A DNA stretch of 64,000 bases from Agathobaculum ammoniilyticum (GCF_025567315.1 NZ_JAOQJE010000005.1:62001-126000); one strand, 5' to 3'; positions 1 through 9,032 are shown, counted from the first letter of the stretch. The notes: generated by a model from the letters alone, not told the origin. A program made the numbers and translations.

Positions 1-62
1 GTACCCCTAAGCCGGCGGTCGAGCCGGATCAATATTTCGTATTGCCAAAGGAGGAAGCAAAA

Positions 63-269
63 ATGAAAAAGGTGATCAAGATCGAGGGAATGATGTGCGA
101 GCATTGTGTCGCGCACGTCAAAAAGGCGCTGGAGGTGTTCCCAGGCGTGGCCGTCGAGGTGGACCTGAAGAGCGGTACGGCTACCCTGCAGGGCGACGTG
201 ATACCGGACGAGGCCAAGCTGACCGAGGCGGTGGAACAGGCCGGCTATAAGGTGGTCGGCTTTGCATGA
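63..269 (+). CDS. heavy-metal-associated (HMA) domain protein, CopZ-like copper chaperone
   Basis: A 68-residue single HMA domain. The metal-binding motif is GMMCEHC at residues 9-15, giving two cysteines in the CxxC spacing that binds Cu(I). Such free-standing domains shuttle copper in the cytosol to a P-type ATPase or to a regulator. The ATG at 63 is chosen because AAAGGAGG lies about 7 bases upstream; an ATG at 42 in the same frame has no ribosome site. The stop overlaps the start of the csoR-like gene, so the two are translationally coupled, which supports a metal role. No copper ATPase gene is visible, but the window starts only 60 bases upstream. Confidence 0.9.
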   Translation: MKKVIKIEGMMCEHCVAHVKKALEVFPGVAVEVDLKSGTATLQGDVIPDEAKLTEAVEQAGYKVVGFA

Positions 270-532
270 GGGCTGACAGAAAAAAGGTGGAGCCGCTCCT
301 GCGTACCGCGCGGGGACAGCTCGACGGCGTGCTGAAAATGATCGAGTGCGACCGCTACTGCATGGATATCGTCACCCAACTGCAGGCGGTCGAATCACTG
401 GTACACAAGGCGCAGCGTGAGGTGCTGCACGCGCACCTGTCCGGCTGCGTGCAGGAGGCGTTTGAAACGGGCGACGAGCAGGCGCGCGAGAAAAAGATCG
501 ACGAGATCATCAAGCTGCTCGACCGGTCATGA
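266..532 (+). CDS. csoR: CsoR-family metal-sensing transcriptional repressor
   Basis: An 88-residue all-helical protein of the CsoR/RcnR (DUF156) family. These are tetrameric repressors that release DNA when they bind Cu(I) or related metals. The family core is visible: LLRTARGQLDGVLKMIE, then a Cys in RYCMDI, then HLSGC, which gives the Cys-His-Cys set of copper sensors. The ATG overlaps the stop of the HMA gene (ATGA), and its own end overlaps the next gene, so three genes form one tight operon. Copper is inferred from the ligand set and the neighbour; other thiophilic ligands remain possible. Confidence 0.9.
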   Translation: MRADRKKVEPLLRTARGQLDGVLKMIECDRYCMDIVTQLQAVESLVHKAQREVLHAHLSGCVQEAFETGDEQAREKKIDEIIKLLDRS

Positions 533-1173
533 CCGTGCGGCTGCCCGAATCGCTTGCACCTGTGCCGGACGCGGCGGAACGGTTCGCATGGGCCGAGCAG
601 GAGGAGCGGACGGTTGAGGGGCTGCATCTCTGCGGCGCGGATCTGTCCGGCACATGCTATGAGGGGCTGCGGCTGCGCAGCGTGTTGTTTGAGAATTGCC
701 GGCTGACCGGATGCCGCTGGGAGCGTGCGGATTTGGGCAACGTCGTGTTCCGGCGCTGCGAGCTGTCGAACAGCGGCTGGCGGGACGCTTTCTGGGAGCG
801 CACGGTCTTTGAGGACTGCAAGGCGGTGGGGGCGGGCTTTGCCGAAACCGGATGGCGGCAGGCCGCGTTCGCGGCCTGTGCGCTCGCCTATGCGACGTTT
901 GACCGCGCGCGCCTGCGCGAGGTGGCCTTTTCCGATTGCGACCTCAGCCATGCTGCGTTTCACGAATGCACCTGGAAGCGGCTGAGCCTGGACAAAACAC
1001 GCCTGCGGGAAGCCAGCTTCCTGCACACGCCGCTCGCGGGGCTCGACCTGACCGGCTGTGAGCTGGACGGGCTTGTGGTTTCGGACACCAATGCCGAGCT
1101 GCGCGGCGCGATTGTGACAGCGGAGCAGGCGGCCATGCTGGCAAAGCGTTTGGGGCTGGTGATAAAAGAATAG
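529..1173 (+). CDS. pentapeptide-repeat protein
   Basis: A 214-residue protein made mostly of tandem pentapeptide repeats of the A(D/N)Lxx / xxFxx type, for example from residue 38 (ADLSG) through about residue 190 (ELRGA). This predicts a right-handed quadrilateral beta-helix. No catalytic domain, signal peptide or membrane segment is seen. The ATG overlaps the csoR stop (ATGA), so it is the third gene of the metal-responsive operon. Pentapeptide proteins have mixed roles, including DNA mimicry that protects gyrase. The link to copper here is by position only. Confidence 0.85.
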   Translation: MTVRLPESLAPVPDAAERFAWAEQEERTVEGLHLCGADLSGTCYEGLRLRSVLFENCRLTGCRWERADLGNVVFRRCELSNSGWRDAFWERTVFEDCKAVGAGFAETGWRQAAFAACALAYATFDRARLREVAFSDCDLSHAAFHECTWKRLSLDKTRLREASFLHTPLAGLDLTGCELDGLVVSDTNAELRGAIVTAEQAAMLAKRLGLVIKE

Positions 1174-1184
1174 GAAAACTCGTG

Positions 1185-1388
1185 NNNNNNNNNNNNNNNN
1201 NNNNNNNNNNNNNNNNNNNNNNNNNNNNNNNNNNNNNNNNNNNNNNNNNNNNNNNNNNNNNNNNNNNNNNNNNNNNNNNNNNNNNNNNNNNNNNNNNNNN
1301 NNNNNNNNNNNNNNNNNNNNNNNNNNNNNNNNNNNNNNNNNNNNNNNNNNNNNNNNNNNNNNNNNNNNNNNNNNNNNNNNNNNNNNNN
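1185..1388. other. assembly gap (run of N)
   Basis: 204 N bases. The gap removes the C-terminus of hisC, which enters from the right on the minus strand. The length of N may not be the true gap length. Confidence 0.99.
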
Positions 1389-2307
1389 TGACCGGCGCTT
1401 CCTTTTTGGGGTGCGTGACGAACAGGAAGTTGGTCAGGGAGGGGAGGACGGTAAAGCCCAGCCCGCGCAGCGCTGCGGCCGAACGGTCGCGCGTCTCCGC
1501 CACCCGCCGGCAGGTCTCCTGAAAATACCGCTCATCCTCGACCGAGGCTTGCCCCGCCGCGAGCGCGAGCACATCCATTGTATAGGAATTGTAGGAGTTT
1601 TTGACCGCTTCGAGCGTGGAGATCAGCACCTCTGAGCCAAGTGCGTAGCCGATGCGCATACCCGCGAGAGAGCGGGATTTGCTCATGGTCTGCACGACCA
1701 GCAGGTTTTCGTATTTGCCGAGCAGGGGTACGGCGCTTTGCGCGCCGAAGTCGACATAGGCCTCGTCGATGATAACCACGCAGTCCTGGTTATGCTGCAA
1801 AAGATCCTCAAGGAAATCCAGCGTTACGCCGCGTCCGGTCGGCGCGTTTGGATTGGGAAGGATAACGCCGCCGTTCGGCTGGTCGTAGTCGCGGACGCGC
1901 ACACGGAAATCCCCGTCCAGCGGCACGGTTTCGTAAGGGATGCGGAACAGATTGCACCAGACCGGATAGAACGAATAGGTGATATCCGGATAAAGGACCG
2001 GCCGGTCCGAGCAGAAAAACGCCTGAAAGGCAAGCGCAAGCACATCGTCTGAGCCGTTTCCGAGGAACACCTGCGCGGGTTTTACGCCGAAGCGTCCGGC
2101 TAGCGTGGACTTGAGCGCCTTGCCGTTTGCGTCCGGATAGAGGGCGAGCTGGGCGGCGTCGAAGCGGCGCAGGATTTCCTGTACGCACGGCGCGGGCGGA
2201 TACGGGTTCTCATTGGCGTTCAGCTTGATGATATCGGCGGCCTGTGGCTGCTCGCCCGGCACATAGGGGTCGATTTTGCGGAGCTTATCGAGAAAAGGCT
2301 TGTCCAT
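1389..2307 (-). CDS. hisC: histidinol-phosphate aminotransferase, C-terminus lost in gap
   Basis: Fold-type I PLP aminotransferase that converts histidinol phosphate and 2-oxoglutarate to imidazole-acetol phosphate and glutamate, reversibly, in histidine synthesis. About 306 residues are visible. Typical motifs are LNANENP (residues 29-35), NPNAPTG (152-158), DEAYVDF (181-187), and the PLP lysine K210 in TMSKSRSLAGMR. The family is about 350 residues long, so roughly the last 45 residues fall in the N run at 1185-1388. The ATG at 2307 has AGGAG 8 bases upstream. It stands alone here, with no other his genes nearby, and is transcribed divergently from rarA. Related aromatic aminotransferases share the fold, so HisC is the best but not the only reading. 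Confidence 0.88.
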
Positions 2308-2343
2308 AAGGCACTCTCCTGTTGCAGTTTGTTGACTGCGGAC

Positions 2344-2372
2344 AGTTTATCACAGTAAAGCAAAAAAGTCAA
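2344..2372 (-). promoter_or_regulatory. sigma-A-type promoter of hisC
   Basis: On the minus strand, -35 TTGACT (2372-2367) and -10 TAAACT (2349-2344) with a 17-base spacer, 37 bases before the hisC start. It is back to back with the rarA promoter. Confidence 0.6.
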
Positions 2373-2379
2373 GCCCTGT

Positions 2380-2408
2380 TTGTGTTGGACTGCCAGGTGT
2401 GGTATAAT
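2380..2408 (+). promoter_or_regulatory. sigma-A-type promoter of rarA
   Basis: -35 TTGTGT (2380-2385) and a perfect -10 TATAAT (2403-2408) with a 17-base spacer, 67 bases before the rarA ATG. Confidence 0.6.
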
Positions 2409-2475
2409 CAACACATATAGAAATGCATACGCCCGCATCCCCTGTAAACCTGACTGGATGGAGGAAAAGAACGCC

Positions 2476-3720
2476 ATGTACCAACCCTTAGCCGATAAGC
2501 TGCGCCCGCAGACGCTGGACGACGTGGTCGGCCAGCGGCACTTGCTCGGTCCGAACGGCTTGCTGCGCCGCGTGATCGAGAGCGGAAATATCCCCAACCT
2601 GATCTTTTACGGCCCGTCCGGCGTGGGCAAGACCACGGTTGCGTCCATCATCGCAAAGCAGACCGACCGCAAGCTGTATCACCTGAACGCCACGACTGCG
2701 GGCATCGCGGATATCAAGGCCATCATCGACGAGCTGGACACCTTCCTCGCCCCCAATGGCGCGCTGGTTTATCTGGACGAGATCCAGTATTTCAACAAAA
2801 AGCAGCAGCAGAGCCTTCTTGAGTTCATAGAAACGGGTAAAATGACGCTGGTCGCGTCCACGACCGAGAATCCGTATTTTTATATTTACAACGCGATCCT
2901 CAGTCGCTGCACGGTATTCGAGTTCAAGCCGGTCGGTCCGACGGATATGAAGCGCGCGGTCGAGCGGGCGCTTGCGCTCGCCATCGGGGAGCGGGACATC
3001 CCTGTCGAGGACGGAGTAGCCGCGCACATCGCGCAGGCGGTCGGCGGCGATGTGCGCAAGGCACTGGGCGCGGTTGAACTGCTTGTTCTGGGCGCGGGGG
3101 AAAGCGGTGTCACCCTTGCAGATGCGGAGCAGGCCGCCCAGCGCTCGCATATGCGGTACGACCGCGATGGGGATAGCCACTATGATATCCTGTCCGCGCT
3201 ACAGAAGTCCATCCGCGGGTCGGATCCGGACGCGGCGCTGCATTACCTCGCGCGTCTGCTGGAGGCAGGGGACATGATCTCCGCCGCGCGGCGCATGCTG
3301 GTCATCGCGAGCGAGGATGTGGGGCTGGCCTATCCGCAGTGCGTGGCCATCGTTAAGGCGTGTGTGGACAGCGCGTTCCAGCTTGGACTGCCGGAGGCGC
3401 GGATTCCGCTGGCTGAGGCGGCTGTGCTTATGGCGACCGCGCCGAAATCGAACAGTGCGCTGATGGGGATGGAAGCGGCTCTTGCAGATGTCCGCGCAGG
3501 CCGGACCGGCGACATCCCCGCGCATATCAGGGACGCGCATTACGGCGGCGCGGCCAAGCTGGGACGCGGACTGACCTACCGGTATCCGCACGACTTCCCG
3601 CACCATTGGACCGCGCAGCAATATCTGCCGGACGAGCTGAAAGGCGCGCGGTATTATGAGTACGGACCCAACAAGACCGAGCAGGCGGCCAAGGCGTATT
3701 GGGAGAAAATAAAAGGGTAG
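2476..3720 (+). CDS. rarA: replication-associated recombination protein A (RarA/MgsA AAA+ ATPase)
   Basis: A 414-residue clamp-loader-like AAA+ ATPase that acts at stalled replication forks. Walker A is GPSGVGKTT (residues 46-54), Walker B ends in LDE (100-102), and sensor 1 is STTENP. The C-terminal half holds the helical oligomerisation region, with the family motifs SEDVGLAYP and PKSNS. The ATG at 2476 follows GGAGG by 11 bases and starts the conserved PLADKLRPQTLDDVVGQ block. A longer reading frame from 2380 covers the promoter and is rejected. It is a single gene. Confidence 0.93.
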   Translation: MYQPLADKLRPQTLDDVVGQRHLLGPNGLLRRVIESGNIPNLIFYGPSGVGKTTVASIIAKQTDRKLYHLNATTAGIADIKAIIDELDTFLAPNGALVYLDEIQYFNKKQQQSLLEFIETGKMTLVASTTENPYFYIYNAILSRCTVFEFKPVGPTDMKRAVERALALAIGERDIPVEDGVAAHIAQAVGGDVRKALGAVELLVLGAGESGVTLADAEQAAQRSHMRYDRDGDSHYDILSALQKSIRGSDPDAALHYLARLLEAGDMISAARRMLVIASEDVGLAYPQCVAIVKACVDSAFQLGLPEARIPLAEAAVLMATAPKSNSALMGMEAALADVRAGRTGDIPAHIRDAHYGGAAKLGRGLTYRYPHDFPHHWTAQQYLPDELKGARYYEYGPNKTEQAAKAYWEKIKG

Positions 3721-3763
3721 CGGACAGAACCAGCGGGAGAGGCCGCCCCCCTCCCGCTGGCTG

Positions 3764-4702
3764 TTATTCAAATTCCGTCGCAATGTATTTCCGGTCGCAG
3801 CAGTCCGGCGTGTAGACCCACTGGCTGATATGCCCGTCGGTGATGAAATACCGCGGCGGCGGGGGCGGCTCGCGGCAGGCGAGCACATCGATCACGGTCA
3901 GCTTGATCTTCATGCGCTGGGGCAGGATGGATTTGATATACACGGAAACCACCGTGCCTGCGGACAGGTCGCCGCGCGGCTCCGCCAGGCCGGAAAGGTT
4001 GGGCGCAAGCTCGATGAACACGCCGTAAGGTTCCACCGACCGCACCACGCCGCGTACGGTTTCGCCGGGGGAGAAAAGGGCGGCGTTCTGCTCCCAGGTG
4101 CCAAGCAGCTCCCGATGGGTAAGCGAAATGCGCCGCGCGTCGCGGTCAACCGCGCGCACGGCTGCATAGATGTGCTGTCCCACCCGCAACCGGTCGTGCG
4201 GATGGAAAATGCGGGAAACCGAAAGGTTCTCTATGCCGATCAGCGAGGCCACGCCGCAGCCGATATCCACGAACGCGCCGAACGGCTCCAGGTGGGTCAC
4301 CCTGGCGGGGATCACGTCGCCCGGCCGGAGCGATGCGAGCAAATGGTCCTGCGCCCGCTGCTGGGCGATCGTGCGGGAAAGCCAGACGGTCGGCGGCGCG
4401 GTGCTTTCGTCCAGCTCCGTGATGACAAAACAGGTGGGCTTGCCGACGCGGGACAGGATGGCGATTTCCCTGGTGTCCCCCTCCGCAACGCCGAGCGCGC
4501 AGCATGAGCGCGGCATGATGCCCTGCGCGAAGCCAAAATCGAACAACAGGTCGTGCGCGGCGGTGCATCGCTGTGTGACCGCCTCCAGGATCATGCCCTC
4601 GTCCTGTGCACGGCGCAGTCCGTCGACCGATTCAAACGCCTGCCGCACAGCGGGAAGTGCGGCGTAACTGCCCTCGGGCAGATAGGATTCGCTTGTTTTC
4701 AT
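3764..4702 (-). CDS. S1-domain RNA-binding protein
   Basis: 312 residues with two clear S1 (OB-fold) RNA-binding domains, about residues 128-197 (GDVIPARVTHLEPFGAFVDI) and 213-260 (GETVRGVVRSVEPYGVFIEL). The N-terminal 120 residues resemble the first part of ribosomal-protein-S1-like proteins of Clostridia. It likely binds mRNA or ribosomes in the cytosol. The start at 4702 has a perfect AAAGGAGG 9 bases upstream. The minus-strand frame stays open far upstream (to 5650), but that part is the shadow of the udp gene. It converges with rarA. Confidence 0.82.
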   Translation of the reverse strand: MKTSESYLPEGSYAALPAVRQAFESVDGLRRAQDEGMILEAVTQRCTAAHDLLFDFGFAQGIMPRSCCALGVAEGDTREIAILSRVGKPTCFVITELDESTAPPTVWLSRTIAQQRAQDHLLASLRPGDVIPARVTHLEPFGAFVDIGCGVASLIGIENLSVSRIFHPHDRLRVGQHIYAAVRAVDRDARRISLTHRELLGTWEQNAALFSPGETVRGVVRSVEPYGVFIELAPNLSGLAEPRGDLSAGTVVSVYIKSILPQRMKIKLTVIDVLACREPPPPPRYFITDGHISQWVYTPDCCDRKYIATEFE

Positions 4703-4801
4703 AAAAGCCGAGCCTCCTTTGGGGTCTGCCTTACTATATGAAAAAACGGCTGGGAATAGCACCGCGGATGTGGTATGATTATAAAGAGGAATCGATAAGC
4801 C

Positions 4802-4825
4802 GCCGCGGAGGGATAGCCCCGCGGC
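4802..4825 (+). repeat. small hairpin in the 5' leader of the DUF951 gene
   Basis: GCCGCGG and CCGCGGC form a 7-bp stem with a 10-base loop, ending 5 bases before the ribosome site. It has no U-run, so it is not a terminator; it could affect translation or stability. Confidence 0.35.
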
Positions 4826-4844
4826 ATATGGGAGGAGTGATTGC

Positions 4845-5039
4845 GTGGATGTACAGGTCAATGATGTCCTGACCATGAAGAAGCCGCATCCCTGCGGCTC
4901 CAAGCAATGGAGGGTGCTACGCACCGGCATGGATTTCAAGCTCAAATGCCTGGGCTGCGGGCATGAGGTCATGCTGCCGCGCAGCAAGGCGGAAAAAAAT
5001 ATACGTACCATAGAACGGGAGGGGACGATTGTATGCTGA
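4845..5039 (+). CDS. DUF951 domain protein
   Basis: A 64-residue protein that matches DUF951: KKPHPCG near the N-terminus, then LKCLGCGHEVMLPRSKAEK. The cysteines of CxxC and the earlier HPCG form a small zinc-ribbon-like set. It starts at a GTG with GGAGGAG 8 bases upstream. The role of DUF951 is not known. Its end overlaps the udp start by 7 bases, so it is coupled to udp and the MATE gene. Confidence 0.85.
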   Translation: MDVQVNDVLTMKKPHPCGSKQWRVLRTGMDFKLKCLGCGHEVMLPRSKAEKNIRTIEREGTIVC

Positions 5040-5797
5040 TCGATGGAAAACAGATGCATATTCAGATTCAAAAGGGGGATATCGGCCGGTATGTCATCCT
5101 GCCGGGCGACCCGGGTCGCTGCGGCAAGATCGCGCGCTATTTTGAGGAGCCGAAGCAGATCGCGCAGAACCGCGAATATACGTTGTGGACGGGCAGACTG
5201 GACGGCGTATCCGTCGCGGTATGCTCGACCGGCATCGGCGGCCCGTCCGCCGCGATCGCGCTGGAGGAGCTGGTCGAGTGCGGCGCGGACACGTTCATCC
5301 GCGTGGGGACATCGGGCGGCATCGTGGACGAGGTGTGCGGCGGCGATATCGTGATCGCAACCGCGGCCATCCGGCAGGAGGGAACGAGCCGCGAATACCT
5401 GCCCATCGAGTTCCCAGCGGCGGCGGATTTCTCGGTTGTTGCCGCACTGCGGGAGGCGGCGGTGCGGCTCGGCCTCACCCATCATATCGGCGTGATCCAG
5501 TCCAAGGACAGCTTTTACGGTGAGATACGGCCCGCGCAGCAGCCTGTTGCGGAGGAACTGCTCGCCAAATGGAAGGCGTGGAAGGCCGCAGGCGCGCTGA
5601 CGAGCGAAATGGAGACCGCGGCGCTGTTCATTGTGGCGCAGGTGCTGCATGTGCGATGCGGCGCGGTACTCAACGTCCTGTGGAACGCGGATAACGACGA
5701 GGCGCCCAATATTCCGCCCGATGCGTCCGAGCGCGGTGTCCGTGCGGCGGTCGAGGCGCTGCGTATCCTCATTCGGGAGGACGGAGCGCAGGCATGA
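5033..5797 (+). CDS. udp: uridine phosphorylase
   Basis: A 254-residue nucleoside phosphorylase of the PNP/UDP (NP-I) family. It cleaves uridine with phosphate to uracil and ribose-1-phosphate in pyrimidine salvage. Visible motifs are PGDPGR (residues 24-29), STGIGGPS (65-72), RVGTSGG (90-96) for phosphate and ribose binding, and TSEMETAALF near residue 190. The ATG follows GGGAGGGG. It overlaps the gene before and the gene after (ATGA). Purine specificity cannot be fully excluded from sequence. Confidence 0.88.
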   Translation: MLIDGKQMHIQIQKGDIGRYVILPGDPGRCGKIARYFEEPKQIAQNREYTLWTGRLDGVSVAVCSTGIGGPSAAIALEELVECGADTFIRVGTSGGIVDEVCGGDIVIATAAIRQEGTSREYLPIEFPAAADFSVVAALREAAVRLGLTHHIGVIQSKDSFYGEIRPAQQPVAEELLAKWKAWKAAGALTSEMETAALFIVAQVLHVRCGAVLNVLWNADNDEAPNIPPDASERGVRAAVEALRILIREDGAQA

Positions 5798-7185
5798 ACA
5801 AGAAAAAAAACGATACGCGCGAGGCCGACCTGGGACGAGATCCGGTCGGCCCGCTGCTCGTCCGCCTGGCGCTGCCGACGATCTGCGCGCAGGTGGTCAA
5901 CCTTTTGTATAATATCGTGGACCGCATCTACATCGGCCGCATACCGGACGAGGGGGCGCTCGCGCTGACCGGCATGGGCGTGACCTTTCCGGTTATCACA
6001 CTGATTGCGGCGTTCGCGGCGCTGATCGGCATGGGCGGCGCGCCGCGCGCCTCCATTGCCATGGGTGCGGGCGAGCACGAAAAAGCCGAGCGCACGCTCG
6101 GCACCTGTACGGCCGCGCTGTGGGCGCTCGCGGTCGTGCTGACGGCGGTGTTCCTGCTGTTCCAGGAGCCGCTCCTTGTATTGTTCGGCGCGTCCGCAGA
6201 CACGCTGCCCTATGCGATGCAGTATCTCAACATTTACGTTCTGGGTACCATCTTCGTCATGACCGCGCTGGGGCTGAACGGCTTTATCACCGCGCAGGGC
6301 AAATCCGGCGTGGCGATGAAGACGGTGCTGATCGGTGCGGTGCTCAACGTTGTGCTCGATCCGGTGTTCATTTTCCTGTTCGGCATGGGGGTGCGCGGCG
6401 CGGCGGTCGCGACCGTGATTTCGCAGGCGGTGTCCGCGCTGTGGGTAGTCCGGTTTTTGGTAGGCCCTTCCAGCGAGCTGCGGCTGAAAAAGGCCTTTTT
6501 CCGGCTGGACAGGCGCCTGCTCTGGCCCGCGGTCGCACTGGGCGCGTCGCCCTTTGTCATGCAGTCGACAGAAAGCCTGCTGACGGTGACGTTCAACGTC
6601 TCCCTGCAAAAGTACGGCGGCGACCTCGCGGTCGGCGCCATGACCATCCTCACCTCGGTCATGCAGATGATGCAGATGCCGCTGCTGGGGCTGATGCAGG
6701 GTGCGCAGCCCATACTGAGCTTCAATTACGGCGCGGGGAACAGTAAGCGGATGAAGGAGGTTATCCGGTACAGCGTGCTGATCGGCGCGGTGTTTGTGTG
6801 CTGCGTCTGGGTGGTGGTACAGCTTTCCCCGCGGACGGTGGTATACCTGTTCAACCACAAGCCGGAACTGGTCGAGATGACCGCGTGGGCGCTGCGGATT
6901 TATATGGCGGTGGGCTTTACTGCGGCGTTCCAGTGGGGGTTCCAGCAGTCGTTCGTCGCTCTGGGGGAGGCGAAAATATCCTTGTTCCTTGCGCTGGAGC
7001 GCAAGATCATCCTTCTGATCCCACTGATCCTGATTCTGCCGCGCTTCTTTGAGGATAAGCTGTTCGCGGTGTTCCTTGCGGAGCCGGTGGCGGATTTCCT
7101 TGCCGCGGCGACGACCACGGTCCTGTTTTTCTTCCGTTTCCGCCGGATTACGCGCAATATGCAGCAAAAAAGCGTGGAGCCATAG
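5794..7185 (+). CDS. MATE-family multidrug/sodium antiporter
   Basis: 463 residues with about 12 hydrophobic segments in two halves, typical of MATE efflux pumps that export cationic drugs or metabolites in exchange for Na+ or H+. The N-terminus (GPLLVRLALPTICAQVVNLLYNIVDRIYIGR) is the family signature. The ATG overlaps the udp stop. The stop codon lies inside the terminator hairpin. It could export a nucleoside-related compound, but that is inferred from the operon only. Confidence 0.9.
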   Translation: MNKKKNDTREADLGRDPVGPLLVRLALPTICAQVVNLLYNIVDRIYIGRIPDEGALALTGMGVTFPVITLIAAFAALIGMGGAPRASIAMGAGEHEKAERTLGTCTAALWALAVVLTAVFLLFQEPLLVLFGASADTLPYAMQYLNIYVLGTIFVMTALGLNGFITAQGKSGVAMKTVLIGAVLNVVLDPVFIFLFGMGVRGAAVATVISQAVSALWVVRFLVGPSSELRLKKAFFRLDRRLLWPAVALGASPFVMQSTESLLTVTFNVSLQKYGGDLAVGAMTILTSVMQMMQMPLLGLMQGAQPILSFNYGAGNSKRMKEVIRYSVLIGAVFVCCVWVVVQLSPRTVVYLFNHKPELVEMTAWALRIYMAVGFTAAFQWGFQQSFVALGEAKISLFLALERKIILLIPLILILPRFFEDKLFAVFLAEPVADFLAAATTTVLFFFRFRRITRNMQQKSVEP

Positions 7186-7199
7186 GCTCCACGCTTTTT
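7166..7199. terminator. bidirectional intrinsic terminator between MATE gene and ispF
   Basis: A 10-bp perfect stem (7172-7181 with 7185-7194) and a 3-base loop, with an A-run on the left and a T-run on the right, so it serves both converging genes. The stop codon of the MATE gene is inside the hairpin. Confidence 0.85.
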
Positions 7200-7671
7200 A
7201 TTCCGGTTCCAGCAGGCATACACAGTGCGCGGCGATGCCCTGCTCCGTTCCGGTAAAGCCAAGCCCTTCCTCGGTTGTGGCCTTGACCGAGATCCGGTCC
7301 GTTTCGCAGCCAATGGCCGCGGCCAGGTTTTCACGCATCTGTGGGATGTGCGGCGCGAGCCGCGGGGCCTGGGCGAGTACAGTCGCGTCCAGGTTGCCCA
7401 GCTGCCAGCCGCGCTCCCGCAGCAACGCGGCTACCTGACGCAGCAGCGCGAGGCTGTCCGCGCCCGCGTAACGCGGGTCGGTATCCGGAAAATGCCTGCC
7501 GATATCGCCGAGCGCGAGCGCGCCGAGCAGCGCGTCCATCACCGCGTGGGTGAGGACATCCGCATCCGAATGCCCCGCGAGTCCCGTCCTGTGCGGGATA
7601 TCCACGCCGCCGATGATGCACCTGCGCCCCTGTTCCAGCCGGTGTACGTCGTAACCGTGCCCGATCCGCAT
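7198..7671 (-). CDS. ispF: 2-C-methyl-D-erythritol 2,4-cyclodiphosphate synthase
   Basis: 157 residues, the usual length. IspF makes the cyclic diphosphate in the MEP isoprenoid pathway, releasing CMP. Zinc ligands are seen in GYDVHRL (D8, H10) and GHSDADV, and the nucleotide/substrate motif TTEEGLGFTG is near residue 131. It starts 2 bases after the ispD stop, so ispD and ispF are one operon, as in many bacteria. Confidence 0.95.
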   Translation of the reverse strand: MRIGHGYDVHRLEQGRRCIIGGVDIPHRTGLAGHSDADVLTHAVMDALLGALALGDIGRHFPDTDPRYAGADSLALLRQVAALLRERGWQLGNLDATVLAQAPRLAPHIPQMRENLAAAIGCETDRISVKATTEEGLGFTGTEQGIAAHCVCLLEPE

Positions 7672-7673
7672 GT

Positions 7674-8271
7674 TCAGATTTCCTCCTTTTGCAGCAACGC
7701 CTCGGCGACCGCGATATCCTCGGGCGTCGTGATCTTGATGTTTTCATAGCTTCCGTGGGTGGCGTATACGGGCTGGCCGAGCGCTTCGACTGCGGCGCAG
7801 TCGTCGGTATAGGCCTGTCCCTGACGCGCAGCCTCGTTCAGCGCGCGCAGAAGCAGCGGGCGCGCGAATACCTGCGGTGTCTGCACGGCCGCAAGGGTGT
7901 CGCGCGGCACGTCGGCCGCGATGACGCCGTTCTCGATGCGCTTGATGCTGTCCTTGACCGGAACGACCGGCGCGGCCGCGCCGTGCGCAGCGGCCGCATA
8001 GACCGCCTCGGAGATGACCGCCTCGGAGACGAGCGGCCGCGCGCCGTCATGCACGGCCACAAGCGCCGTATCCTCCGGCGCGGCGTTGACGCCGGCCAGG
8101 ACGGAGGCGGTCCTGCTACCCCCGCCGCGCGTGACCGTGCGCAGCTTGGAGATGCCAAACGTCCGCGCAAGCTCGGTATAGGGGACGATATCCTGCTCGC
8201 GGCACACCAGCACGATATCGCGCACATCGGCGCATTTTTCAAACGCGGCCAGCGTATGCGCCAGCACGGGG
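7674..8271 (-). CDS. ispD: 2-C-methyl-D-erythritol 4-phosphate cytidylyltransferase, N-terminus lost in gap
   Basis: About 199 C-terminal residues of IspD, which couples MEP to CTP in isoprenoid synthesis. Motifs are VHDGARPLV, VPVKDSIKR, QTPQVFARP, YTDDCAAVE and ITTPEDIAVAE. The nucleotide-binding N-terminal glycine motif lies in the N run 8272-8559. The operon order is carD-ispD-ispF. Confidence 0.93.
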
Positions 8272-8559
8272 NNNNNNNNNNNNNNNNNNNNNNNNNNNNN
8301 NNNNNNNNNNNNNNNNNNNNNNNNNNNNNNNNNNNNNNNNNNNNNNNNNNNNNNNNNNNNNNNNNNNNNNNNNNNNNNNNNNNNNNNNNNNNNNNNNNNN
8401 NNNNNNNNNNNNNNNNNNNNNNNNNNNNNNNNNNNNNNNNNNNNNNNNNNNNNNNNNNNNNNNNNNNNNNNNNNNNNNNNNNNNNNNNNNNNNNNNNNNN
8501 NNNNNNNNNNNNNNNNNNNNNNNNNNNNNNNNNNNNNNNNNNNNNNNNNNNNNNNNNNN
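8272..8559. other. assembly gap (run of N)
   Basis: 288 N bases that remove the start of ispD and the C-terminus of the CarD-like gene. Confidence 0.99.
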
Positions 8560-8966
8560 GAGGCCAGGATCTGCTTGGCGGAAGCGAGCATCTTCTTTTC
8601 CCCAGTGGACAGGCCGCGTTCGCGGTCCCGCTCCGCAAGGTTTTTGACGACCTGCGCGACCTCGAGCAGGTCGCCCGAACGGATATGCAGCATATTTTCC
8701 CGATAGCGCTGGTTCCAACCCTTATCCTCGCTGCGCGCAACGTCGTCCAGCTTGTGCAGGAAAGCCTCGGCCTGCGCTCTGGAGCATACCGGACGTATCC
8801 CGAGCTTTTCGCAGGAATCGACCGGAATAAAGAGCTGCGTGTCGCCGAACGCGGGGCGGAGCGCATAATACTGCGCGGGCGTACCGTCAATGGTGCGCTC
8901 GACAATATCTTCGATTACGCCTGCGCCGTGCAGAGGGTGTACGATCTGATCGCCGATGTGAAACAT
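8560..8966 (-). CDS. CarD-family transcriptional regulator, C-terminus lost in gap
   Basis: About 135 residues are visible of a CarD/CdnL-type protein. The N-terminal RNA-polymerase-interacting Tudor-like domain covers about residues 1-55 (FHIGDQIVHPLHGAGVIEDI), followed by the helical DNA-binding domain with the family motif RYRENMLHIRSGDLLEVAQVVKNL. These proteins bind RNA polymerase beta and stabilise the open complex. The ATG at 8966 follows GGAGG. It probably leads the carD-ispD-ispF operon and has its own promoter inside the end of the M50 gene. Confidence 0.9.
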
Positions 8967-9003
8967 GTAGCCTCCGTTCCAGCAAACCTCTGATGGTATT
9001 TTT

Positions 9004-9032
9004 ATCTTACACCTATTCGGTGGTTTTGGCAA
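9004..9032 (-). promoter_or_regulatory. sigma-A-type promoter of carD-ispD-ispF
   Basis: On the minus strand, -35 TTGCCA (9032-9027) and -10 TAAGAT (9009-9004) with a 17-base spacer, 38 bases before the carD start and inside the tail of the M50 gene. Confidence 0.5.

Noticed and set aside
5515..7167. 550-codon minus-strand ORF opposite the MATE gene
   Set aside because: It is full of His, Arg and Gln in low-complexity order and mirrors the codons of a clear MATE transporter; no ribosome site.
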